Shown: in pieces, positions 54,407-62,342 of the stretch
How the letters are laid out: every line of letters begins with the position of its first letter
How positions within the stretch are numbered: position 1 is the first letter of the stretch
From: Clostridium sp. Marseille-P299
GTDB taxonomy: Bacteria > Bacillota > Clostridia > Lachnospirales > Lachnospiraceae
DNA: 64,000 bases
Assembly (NCBI RefSeq): GCF_900078195.1
Contig: NZ_FJVE01000007.1
Coordinates: forward strand, 1,612,001 to 1,676,000
Reading direction: 5' to 3'
Notes under the pieces: model-generated
What the model was told of the DNA's origin: nothing
Seen by the model: only the letters and a program-made list of their open reading frames with translations
Databases searched by the model: none
Made by a program: the position numbers and the translations under genes

Positions 54407-54823
54407 ATGTATGATGTTGAGGATGAAGAACAGAGGCATAAAACGATACTATGGTTCATTTTAACGATTATATTTGGTTTTATAACTTTGTTCGTATTAG
54501 TTCTAAATGTAAAAGAAGGTTTGCTAGTACATAATGGGGAACAGTTAACATTACCGTATTCTAAAAATATGATAAGCGTATCTTTTCTTGCAGAGGACGA
54601 TCAGATATATTACGTCGATTTTAGCGGCCTTCCGATAAAAACTGGAAAAGATTCAGTTAATATTTATTATTATAAAGGAAAAGAAGGGAATGCAAAACCG
54701 CAAACAGCTACTTGGTTTTGGGTAAGTGCATATGTAATTTTTGTGCCGTTGTTAACATTAAGCATTAATAGAATATATGTACACTTAAAAAAGCCGGTTT
54801 ATATACCGGATTCTAAATATTAA
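54407..54823 (+). CDS. Hypothetical small membrane protein
   Basis: I do not recognise this 138-residue protein. It has two membrane spans (about 14-34 and 102-122) flanking a beta-rich segment that includes YSKNMISVSFLAEDDQIYYV. The N-terminus is acidic and the C-terminus basic. GAAGGAGG precedes the ATG. It is followed by a terminator, then the ABC exporter pair; a functional link is speculative. Confidence 0.7.
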   Translation: MYDVEDEEQRHKTILWFILTIIFGFITLFVLVLNVKEGLLVHNGEQLTLPYSKNMISVSFLAEDDQIYYVDFSGLPIKTGKDSVNIYYYKGKEGNAKPQTATWFWVSAYVIFVPLLTLSINRIYVHLKKPVYIPDSKY

Positions 54824-54852
54824 ATTTGTTTATTAAATAAACTTAATGTGTG

Positions 54853-54900
54853 AGCCTTTAATATCTTTATCTTAAGGGCTTTTTTATTTTAGGAAAACTA
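54853..54900 (+). terminator. Intrinsic terminator after the small membrane protein
   Basis: AGCCTTTAA (54853-54861) pairs with TTAAGGGCT (54882-54890), then TTTTTATTTT. Confidence 0.75.
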
Positions 54901-54942
54901 AGTATAAAGGTTTAAACCGCATAGTTTATATATGAAAATAAG

Positions 54943-54971
54943 TTGATATCATATTGCAATTATACTTTAAT
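54943..54971 (+). promoter_or_regulatory. Candidate sigma-A promoter for the ABC exporter operon
   Basis: TTGATA (54943-54948), 17 nt, TTTAAT (54966-54971), about 55 nt upstream of the first exporter gene. Confidence 0.5.
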
Positions 54972-55025
54972 AGATAAGATACATATTTTTACATAAAAAT
55001 TCACCTATTAAGGAGATTCTTAATC

Positions 55026-56837
55026 ATGGAGAACGTGAAGCGAGTAAATAGTATGGCAAACAACTGGTATATTATATCCTTTTTATGGGGGATATGTCCC
55101 GGGAGAGTAATAGCAGATATTATTATGAAAGCAATTCATTATGCATCGTGGGTTTTTTATGGTGTGTTTTTTATCCGAACTACTTTTCAATATATCGAGA
55201 GTGGTAAAAGTTATAGTCAGATTATCTCGTTTATTGTTATTAGTGCATTGATCTTTGGAATTTTAAATATCTTTGGTCAATGGTACAAAGGAATTTATCG
55301 TAATCAAACGGACGTTGTTATTTATGAGCAGATAAATAAAAAACTATTTGATAAAGCAAGGGAAGTAGAACTAGAGTGTTATGAAGATGTTGCATTTTAT
55401 AACAAATATACTTTAGCGATGAAAGATGCAGAGGTTAGAATTGTTAGTTCTCTAGAGACCATAGCTGATATTATTTTCGGTATTATTGCAGCAATTGTAG
55501 TCCTACTTATGATGTATGAAGTAGATCATTTTGTTTCATTGTTTGTGATATCACCATTCATCGGAAATTTTGTTTTTGGTAAATGGCTAAATAAACGTAT
55601 CTTTCAAAAATCGAAAAGTAGCATACCATATCAAAGAGAGATGGACTATGTGAATCGAACATTATATTTAGAAGAATATGCAAAAGAAATACGAATGTCA
55701 AATATCTTTCGTGTCTTGGAAGGTATTTATGAACATGGTTATAAAGAAGTAGTAAAAATCAATGATAAATTTGCAAATTCTTTTATTCAACTTGCGGTAG
55801 TAAAAAATGTGTTTTCATTTCTTGTGATATTTCAAGGTGTATTATTTTACAGTGTTTATAAGACTATGGTTGTAAAGTCAATGGATCTAAGTTCCTTTAT
55901 TGTCTTAAGTAGTGCTATGGTTAGTGCCTCTTGGATATTGATTGGTTTATCAAACAATATCGTATTAAGCCTTGAAAATGCACTGTTTATTGATAATTTA
56001 AGAAGCTTTTTAAACTATCAACCTAAATTATCAGAAGATCAAGATGGGGTGATTCCAGAGACATCAAAGGCAGAACTATGTTTTCAGGATGTTTGTTTTC
56101 GGTACCGTGGGTCGAAAGAGAAAGTATTAAAGAATATTAATTTTAAGATTCATACAGGTGAAAAAATTGCAATCGTTGGTGTTAATGGCGCAGGTAAGAC
56201 TACATTTATTAAACTATTAATGCGTTTATATGATGTAACGAATGGAAAGATTCTATATAATAACGTCGATATTAAGGAATACAATCTAAAAAAATATCGA
56301 CAAGTGTTCACAACAGCATTTCAAGATTATCAGGTATTTGCTATGAGTGTAGCGGAAAATGTTTTGTTACGGAGACCTCAAAATCAACAAGATTATGACT
56401 TGGTGAAGAAGGCCTTAATACAAGTTGGAATTTATGAAAAGGTAATGACATTACAAAAGGGTATGGATACTGTACTAACAAAAGAATTTGATAGTACTGG
56501 TGCAGTTTTATCAGGTGGAGAAAAGCAAAAGATTGCAGTGGCTAGAGCATTTGTATCAAATAGCAATGTAGCTATTTTTGATGAACCAACAAGCGCACTT
56601 GATCCGATTGCAGAATATCGCTTATATGAGAGCATAATGGAGGTATGCAAAGATAAGACGATTATCTTTATATCTCATCGTTTATCGTCAACGGTACTTG
56701 CGGATACAATTTATTTATTTGATGCGGGGCAAATCATTGAGCAAGGAAATCATAAAGAATTAATGACAAAGAATGGTGTGTATGCGGACATGTTTAAAAG
56801 GCAAGCCGAGAGTTATCAGGAAGGAGTGAATTTATGA
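55026..56837 (+). CDS. ABC exporter, fused permease-ATPase, subunit 1
   Basis: This 603-residue half-transporter has about six spans in residues 15-320, then the ATPase domain. Walker A is GVNGAGKTT, the Q-loop is FTTAFQDYQVFA, the signature is LSGGEKQK, Walker B is VAIFDEPTSALDP and the switch is ISHR. It overlaps the second subunit by 4 nt, a typical heterodimeric exporter arrangement. The substrate (drug, peptide or lipid) is not predictable. AAGGAG lies upstream. Confidence 0.9.
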   Translation: MENVKRVNSMANNWYIISFLWGICPGRVIADIIMKAIHYASWVFYGVFFIRTTFQYIESGKSYSQIISFIVISALIFGILNIFGQWYKGIYRNQTDVVIYEQINKKLFDKAREVELECYEDVAFYNKYTLAMKDAEVRIVSSLETIADIIFGIIAAIVVLLMMYEVDHFVSLFVISPFIGNFVFGKWLNKRIFQKSKSSIPYQREMDYVNRTLYLEEYAKEIRMSNIFRVLEGIYEHGYKEVVKINDKFANSFIQLAVVKNVFSFLVIFQGVLFYSVYKTMVVKSMDLSSFIVLSSAMVSASWILIGLSNNIVLSLENALFIDNLRSFLNYQPKLSEDQDGVIPETSKAELCFQDVCFRYRGSKEKVLKNINFKIHTGEKIAIVGVNGAGKTTFIKLLMRLYDVTNGKILYNNVDIKEYNLKKYRQVFTTAFQDYQVFAMSVAENVLLRRPQNQQDYDLVKKALIQVGIYEKVMTLQKGMDTVLTKEFDSTGAVLSGGEKQKIAVARAFVSNSNVAIFDEPTSALDPIAEYRLYESIMEVCKDKTIIFISHRLSSTVLADTIYLFDAGQIIEQGNHKELMTKNGVYADMFKRQAESYQEGVNL

Positions 56838-58630
56838 AAGTAAATTTTCGACGAATGATTTCTAATATAGTTTTTATGTTAAAATATGCGTTTAAATACA
56901 CTCCACTTTATATTGTTAATTTATGTTTGTATGAGGTGTTCGCATCCGTCGAAGTATTTTTTGAGTTTACGTTTTGTATAAAATTCCTAGTAGATTTAAT
57001 TCAATACAATGGTGAATTTAAGGATGCAGTAATTTATCTAACAATTATTAGTATCGTAATCGTAATTAAATTATTTTGGGCAGCAATTAATTCCTTTAAA
57101 ATTGAACCAAATGCAAAAGAAAAATTACATAAAGAAATGAGAAATGAATTATATAAAAAGGCAGTTGAGCTGGATTTAGAAAGATATGATAATCCGGAAT
57201 GCTATAATGATTTTGTATGGAGCATTAGTGAAGCAGACAAACGAATTGATGAGTTGATTGTAGATATTGGAAAGTTTTTTAGTTTTATCACAAGAATTAT
57301 CATAAATGGAGTTTTTATTATAGCATTAGATAAGTTAGGAATTCTTATCGTATTAATTTCACTTGGTATTACTATGTTTTCAAATTCTAAATTAGGGAAA
57401 ATAGAGTTTGAAATGGAAAATGAATTAAAGCCTTTAAAGAGAAAGCGAAACTATTTTAGTCGAGTTTTTTATTTAAATGACTATGCTAAAGAACTACGAC
57501 TTACTCCGATTGGGACGCAATTACAAGAAGACTTTAAAGAAACAAATCAAAAATTTTCACCAATTATAAAAAAATATGGTGGCAAGCAAGCGTTTTTTTG
57601 AAGTCTGGGCGAAATTGTAGGGAACTCACTTTGTTTAGAGGTTTTTTATTTAGGATATCTAGTTTATTTAACAGTTGTGAAAAAGGTTCTAAGTTATGGT
57701 AGTGTTGTTCCTTTGTTTAATGCATCTTCAAATTTAAAGAACAGCTTACGATCATTTGCACTCTTAATCCCTCAATTTCAAAAACATAGTTTATATATAG
57801 AGAAGATTCGAACTTTTTTAGCGTTTGAAAGAAACGTTAAAGACGGGAAGTACTCTATAAAAACCAATGAATTTGAGTCTTTATCGATGCATAATGTTTC
57901 ATTTGCATATGGGAATGATGAACCTACTTTAAAAAATATTAGTCTTCATATAAAAGCAGGGGAGAAGATAGCTATTGTTGGTTATAATGGTGCAGGTAAG
58001 ACCACATTAATTAAATTAATTATGAGATTATATGATGTGAGTGCTGGTAGAATTGATGTTAATGGTAAGGATATCAAAGACTTTATATTAAACGATTATA
58101 GAGATTTATACGGAAGTGTATTTCAAGATTATAAATTATATGCTGCTTCTTTATCCGAGAATGTGAAAATGGATAAGGTTATGAAAGAGGATTATAATGC
58201 AATTGAACATGCACTAGATCAAAGCGGTTTTAAGAAACGATTAAATTCCTTAGATCAGGGACTAGATACTCCTGTTACTAAAGGGTTTAACGAACAAGGA
58301 ATTAATTTTTCAGGTGGTGAGGCTCAAAAAATAGCGATTGCAAGAATATTTCTTAAAGATACACCGATTGTCATTTTAGATGAACCTTCAAGCGCCTTTG
58401 ATCCAATTAGTGAATATAATTTTAATCAAACAATGTTAAAAGCAACAGAGAACAAAAACGTTATTATAATATCACATCGATTATCTAGCGCAAGGATGGT
58501 GGATCGTATATACATGCTTGAAAAGGGTAGTATCATTGAAGAAGGTAGCCACGATGAGTTAATAAGTTTAAATGGAAAGTATGCGCAAATGTTTCAAATG
58601 CAGGCAGAAAAGTATAATTTACAATATTAA
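56834..58630 (+). pseudogene. ABC exporter, subunit 2, interrupted by an in-frame TGA
   Basis: Reading from ATG 56834, the first 255 residues are the membrane domain and end at TGA 57599-57601. The same frame continues without another stop to 58630, giving the rest of the membrane domain and a complete ATPase: Walker A GYNGAGKTT, signature FSGGEAQK, Walker B IVILDEPSSAFDP, switch ISHR. If the TGA were TGG (Trp), the protein would be 598 residues, close to its 603-residue partner. There is no frameshift. A GTG at 57677 lacks a Shine-Dalgarno sequence, so internal restart is unlikely. It is either a recent nonsense mutation, a sequencing error, or readthrough. Confidence 0.85.
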
Positions 58631-58747
58631 TCGGATGGTTGTAGAAAAGTTTTTTGATATGCTATTACTTAATTATAGTAGACAGTTTTAAGATTTTATC
58701 GGTCTGTAGGTAGAACATTTTACTAGAAAATATAATATAAATAATTG

Positions 58748-58776
58748 GAATAGCATAATCCCTCCTAGCATACATT
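58748..58776 (+). promoter_or_regulatory. Sigma-E-like promoter for spoIVA
   Basis: GAATAGC (58748-58754), 14 nt, CATACATT (58769-58776). The -10 matches the sporulation sigma-E consensus CATACAHT fully and the -35 matches at five of seven positions. spoIVA is a known sigma-E target. CCCTCCTA (58760-58767) in the spacer is complementary to the Shine-Dalgarno sequence at 58790-58798, but would lie upstream of the predicted start. Confidence 0.7.
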
Positions 58777-58805
58777 GTATTAGTGAATATTAGGAGGGAT
58801 TTCAT

Positions 58806-60281
58806 TTGGACAATTATAATGTATATAAAGACATTAAAGCGCGTACAAACGGAGAAATTTATATCGGTGTTGTTGGACCGGTACGAACCGGAAAATCCAC
58901 ATTTATCAAGCGCTTCATGGATTTATTAGTTATTCCTAACATTGAAGATGTACATAGTAAAGAAAGAGCCATTGATGAACTACCACAAAGTGCTTCTGGT
59001 AAAACTGTTATGACAACAGAGCCAAAATTTATACCAAAGGAAGCAGTTAACATTCAAGTATCAGACGATACAAATTTATCTATTCGAATGATAGATTGTG
59101 TCGGATATATGGTAGATGGTGCCATTGGTCATATTGAAAATGAACAAGAGAGATTAGTAAAAACCCCGTGGTTTGATTATGAGATTCCTTTTACTCAAGC
59201 AGCGGAGCTTGGAACTAAAAAAGTAATAAATGATCATTCCACCATTGGTATTGTTGTTACGACAGATGGAAGTTTTGGTGATATCCCAAGAAGTAATTAC
59301 GTGGCACCAGAAGAAAGAACAATAGAAGAACTAAAAAGAATTGGTAAGCCATTTGTAATACTATTAAATACAAATAGGCCTTTTTCAGAGGAAACTAGAA
59401 TTTTTGCTGAGGAACTTAGTAGCAAATATAATGAAACAGTACTTCCAGTAAACTGCGAGCAATTAAAAAAGGAAGATATTACACGAATTTTAATAAATGT
59501 ACTAGCAGTTTTTCCTGTAACAGAAATTGGATTCTTCTTACCAAAATGGGTTGAAATGCTTCCAAGAGATCACTATTTAAAGAGCGAAATCATTAGTGCT
59601 GTTAAGGGCGTGTTATCAAGACTACATGTTATGAGAGATGTAACAAATGCGAATTGTGCAGTTGATAGTCCGAATATCAATGGCATAAAAATTGATAGGA
59701 TGAAGATGGAAGATGGTACCGTACGTATGAATATTGATATTGATGACAAATTTTATTATGAAATCATTAGTGAAATTGTTGGAAAGCCAATCTGTGGCGA
59801 ATACGAGTTCTTAAGTGTTATTAGAGAGCTTGCAGCTAAGAAACAAGAATATGAAAAGGTTAGCAGTGCCTGTGAACAAGTAAAATATAAAGGATATGGT
59901 GTAGTATCACCTATGCAGGATGAAATTCAAGTGGAAGAGCCTGAAATTATTCGTCATGGTAATAAGTTTGGTGTAAAAATACGTGCCAATGCTCCTTCTG
60001 TCCATATGATCCAAGCAAATATCGAGACTGAAATAGCTCCAATTGTTGGTAGTGAAGATCAGGCTAGAGATTTAATCCGTTATATGAAAGAGCAACAAGA
60101 AAATGGTAAAGAAGGAATATGGGAAACGAACATCTTTGGTAAAACTATGCGTCAGTTAGTTGAAGAGGGCATTTCTACTAAGATTAATAGAGTATCAGAA
60201 GAAAGCCAAATGAAACTACAAGAAACGATGCAAAAAATCATCAATGACAGTCGTGGTGGATTGATCTGCATAATAATTTAG
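58806..60281 (+). CDS. spoIVA: Stage IV sporulation protein A
   Basis: This 491-residue protein is the ATPase that assembles the basement layer of the spore coat around the forespore. It begins YNVYKDIKARTNGEIYIG and has Walker A GPVRTGKST at residues 24-32, Walker B-like RMIDCVGYM, and the family C-terminus RGGLICIII. Length equals that of B. subtilis SpoIVA. The start is TTG 58806, 7 nt after TTAGGAGGG. Its presence indicates an endospore former. Confidence 0.97.
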   Translation: MDNYNVYKDIKARTNGEIYIGVVGPVRTGKSTFIKRFMDLLVIPNIEDVHSKERAIDELPQSASGKTVMTTEPKFIPKEAVNIQVSDDTNLSIRMIDCVGYMVDGAIGHIENEQERLVKTPWFDYEIPFTQAAELGTKKVINDHSTIGIVVTTDGSFGDIPRSNYVAPEERTIEELKRIGKPFVILLNTNRPFSEETRIFAEELSSKYNETVLPVNCEQLKKEDITRILINVLAVFPVTEIGFFLPKWVEMLPRDHYLKSEIISAVKGVLSRLHVMRDVTNANCAVDSPNINGIKIDRMKMEDGTVRMNIDIDDKFYYEIISEIVGKPICGEYEFLSVIRELAAKKQEYEKVSSACEQVKYKGYGVVSPMQDEIQVEEPEIIRHGNKFGVKIRANAPSVHMIQANIETEIAPIVGSEDQARDLIRYMKEQQENGKEGIWETNIFGKTMRQLVEEGISTKINRVSEESQMKLQETMQKIINDSRGGLICIII

Positions 60282-60295
60282 CTTATCTTAGTAAG

Positions 60296-60343
60296 CAAGT
60301 CTATACCCAAGCTTTTTCAAGCGGATATAGGCTTGTTTTTTTT
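60296..60343 (+). terminator. Intrinsic terminator after spoIVA
   Basis: CAAGTCTATA (60296-60305) pairs with TATAGGCTTG (60326-60335), then eight T. Confidence 0.85.
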
Positions 60344-60487
60344 ATTTATAGCAGCGAATTGTTATAACCGTTAAAACAATAAGCTTTGAAAATTTCAGTC
60401 CTGAAGAAAATCAAAATTTTAGAATAGTGTTAACAGTAAATTAAGTAATATTTTGTGTCTTATAGAGGAGATAAACTGATATAAAGT

Positions 60488-60541
60488 AAGATACTACAGC
60501 ACTGAATTTATTTATATTCTGAGCTGTGGCATCTTGTTTTT
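60488..60541 (+). terminator. Second terminator-like hairpin in the spoIVA-nlpC gap
   Basis: AAGATACTACAGC (60488-60500) pairs with GCTGTGGCATCTT (60523-60535) with one mismatch, followed by GTTTTT. No gene lies between it and the spoIVA terminator, so it could end a small unannotated RNA or be a read-through backup. The remaining sequence of this 473-base gap shows no other element before the promoter at 60649. Confidence 0.5.
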
Positions 60542-60648
60542 AATGACCATATACTCAAATCCTTATTAATGATATTTAATATATTTGGAATAATTGACAA
60601 GCAATTGTGGCATTTTGTTCAAAGGTTTGAAATATTTTTGACATCTTA

Positions 60649-60677
60649 TTGACAAAAATTCTAAATATTGGTATAAT
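60649..60677 (+). promoter_or_regulatory. Consensus sigma-A promoter for the NlpC/P60 gene
   Basis: Perfect TTGACA (60649-60654), 17 nt and TATAAT (60672-60677). The leader of about 70 nt contains TTGTAACAA twice. Confidence 0.85.
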
Positions 60678-60754
60678 CGTTGTAACAAAGTTAATACTTT
60701 TGTAACAACTTCTGTGACTTAAGTCTTAACTCATAACTATTTTGGAGGTACAAC

Positions 60755-61837
60755 GTGAATAAGAAATGTATCAAGCTTTCCATAATGGCTGCCGCTACGA
60801 TTTTATTTATGGGTGGGCAATCAATAATAGCAAGTGCGGAGACAGTTACAGAAGAGAATCCATTAGGTGGAATGTCTTACCATATAGGTCAGTATGTAGA
60901 TGAGACTAGTAATGTAGATAGCTCTGAAGTGTCTATGCTTTTAGCAAAACAACTTGTTATACCAGAGAATATAGCAATTGCAAACGTAAAAGATTATGTT
61001 AATATAAGAGAAAAAGCAAGTAAATCAGCGAATATTATAGGAATTCTTCCAAAGGATGCGAGCTGTATCGTTTTAGATATCTCAGATGGTTGGGCAAAAG
61101 TTTCGTCTGGTAATGTTACAGGATATATTTCCACAGAATATCTATTTACAGGTCAAGCGGGAGTTCAAAAGGCGAAAGACCTTGCTAAATTAACAGCGAA
61201 AGTCGTTGCTGGTTCTGTGAATGTAAGAAGCGAAGCGTCTACATTAACGGATAATAATATCATAGCAGAAGTTAGCCGTGGTGAGGAACTTGAAGTTACA
61301 GATGATCATAGCATGGATTTATTAACAAAAGATGATCCAAAAGCTGCCTTATGGGTTAAGGTTAAGATTGATAACTTAGAAGGTTATGTAAGTAGAGAAT
61401 TTGTTACAGTAGACTATGCTTGGAAATCAGCTACTAAGATTGATCCGATTGATTCCTCTATTTCATCTTTAAGAACAAGAATTGCACAAGAAGCAAAAAA
61501 ACACATTGGTCTTAAATATGTATGGGGTGGTAATAGTTTAGTAACTGGTGCAGATTGTTCAGGTTTTGTGTTAGCAGTATATAGAGAGTGCGGTGTTTCT
61601 ACAAAGTCTTTCCCAAGAGCTTCAAGAGATTTGGCTGTTTCAGGAAAATCCGTTTCTCGTAGTAATATTAAACCGGGCGACATGGTGTTTTATGGAAACT
61701 CTAGAGGTAATGTAGATCATGTGGCGTTGTATATAGGCAATGGAAAAGTAGTTCATGAAAGTGGCCATACCACTGGATGTAAGATTTCCAACATCGATTA
61801 TAGAAAAATAATTGCCATCAGAAATTATCTTGATTAA
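60755..61837 (+). CDS. Secreted SH3b-SH3b-NlpC/P60 peptidoglycan hydrolase
   Basis: This 360-residue protein has a signal peptide (residues 1-28, ending ASA), two bacterial SH3 domains (about 76-131, with YVNIREKASKSANIIGIL; about 148-218, with SVNVRSEASTLTDNNII), and a C-terminal NlpC/P60 cysteine peptidase. The catalytic Cys268 is in GADCSGFVLAVY, His322 in NVDHVALYIG and His334 in VVHESGH. It cleaves peptide cross-bridges in the cell wall. GTG 60755 follows TTGGAGG. Expression is from a strong promoter; a role in vegetative growth or separation is inferred. Confidence 0.93.
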   Translation: MNKKCIKLSIMAAATILFMGGQSIIASAETVTEENPLGGMSYHIGQYVDETSNVDSSEVSMLLAKQLVIPENIAIANVKDYVNIREKASKSANIIGILPKDASCIVLDISDGWAKVSSGNVTGYISTEYLFTGQAGVQKAKDLAKLTAKVVAGSVNVRSEASTLTDNNIIAEVSRGEELEVTDDHSMDLLTKDDPKAALWVKVKIDNLEGYVSREFVTVDYAWKSATKIDPIDSSISSLRTRIAQEAKKHIGLKYVWGGNSLVTGADCSGFVLAVYRECGVSTKSFPRASRDLAVSGKSVSRSNIKPGDMVFYGNSRGNVDHVALYIGNGKVVHESGHTTGCKISNIDYRKIIAIRNYLD

Positions 61838-61850
61838 TAAATAAATTATA

Positions 61851-61894
61851 AGAGCTAGTGCGCAACAATTTTCTGTTTCGCACTAGCTCTTTTT
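61851..61894 (+). terminator. Intrinsic terminator after the NlpC/P60 gene
   Basis: AGAGCTAGTGCG (61851-61862) pairs perfectly with CGCACTAGCTCT (61879-61890), with AACA/TGTT extending it, then four or more T. Confidence 0.92.
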
Positions 61895-61900
61895 AAATGA

Positions 61901-62190
61901 TTATGTTTGAATGGCAAAAGCCCTGTCTACTTTACGGAAATGGCAATTTGAACAAAGCAAAAGACTCATGCTTCGATTGCAATGCATAAGATGTTCTAAT
62001 TCTTTCATAATTTGTGATAAACATATCAAAAAACAGATAACTCGCTTCGCTCAAACAATCTGTCTTTTGATATACCACAAATTATGAAAGAAAGAACATC
62101 TAATGCATTTCCATAGGCGCATTCGTTCTTTTGCTTTCTTCAAATTACCGGTGTAATGTTATAAAAGGGCTTTTGACACCCAAATCATAA
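61901..62190. repeat. 290-bp imperfect palindrome (mini-element candidate)
   Basis: The left half pairs with the right half over nearly its whole length. Matching blocks from outside in: CAAAAGCCC (61915-61923) with GGGCTTTTG (62167-62175); AATTTGAA...AAAGCAAAAGA with TCTTTTGCTTT...TTCAAATT; ATGCAT...AGATGT with ACATCT...ATGCAT; TTCTTTCATAATTTG with CAAATTATGAAAGAA; ATATCAAAA with TTTTGATAT; ACAGAT with ATCTGT. The apex is near 62046 (CGCTTCG). No reading frame is present. It resembles a MITE or dispersed palindromic element; flanking target-site duplication was not obvious. Confidence 0.8.
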
Positions 62191-62270
62191 CAGGTAATAA
62201 AAGTATTAATGATTTGACATAACTTGAATAGGTCTATGAGGTTTCTTAATTTAATTCATAGTTTCTTTAG

Positions 62271-62299
62271 TTGACATAAAGATTTTATATTTTTATAAT
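62271..62299 (+). promoter_or_regulatory. Consensus sigma-A promoter for the MutS-like gene
   Basis: Perfect TTGACA (62271-62276), 17 nt, TATAAT (62294-62299), 44 nt before the ATG. Confidence 0.85.
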
Positions 62300-62342
62300 A
62301 GAGTAAGCAATGGAATGAATGACAAGGAAGGGAAAATGACAA

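Noticed and set aside
57599..57601. Selenocysteine decoding of the TGA in the ABC gene
   Set aside because: No convincing SECIS stem-loop directly follows the TGA, and ABC membrane domains do not use Sec or a conserved Cys there.
60344..60754. Cyclic di-AMP riboswitch upstream of the NlpC/P60 gene
   Set aside because: Such riboswitches often precede cell-wall hydrolase genes, but none of the conserved core sequences are recognisable here.
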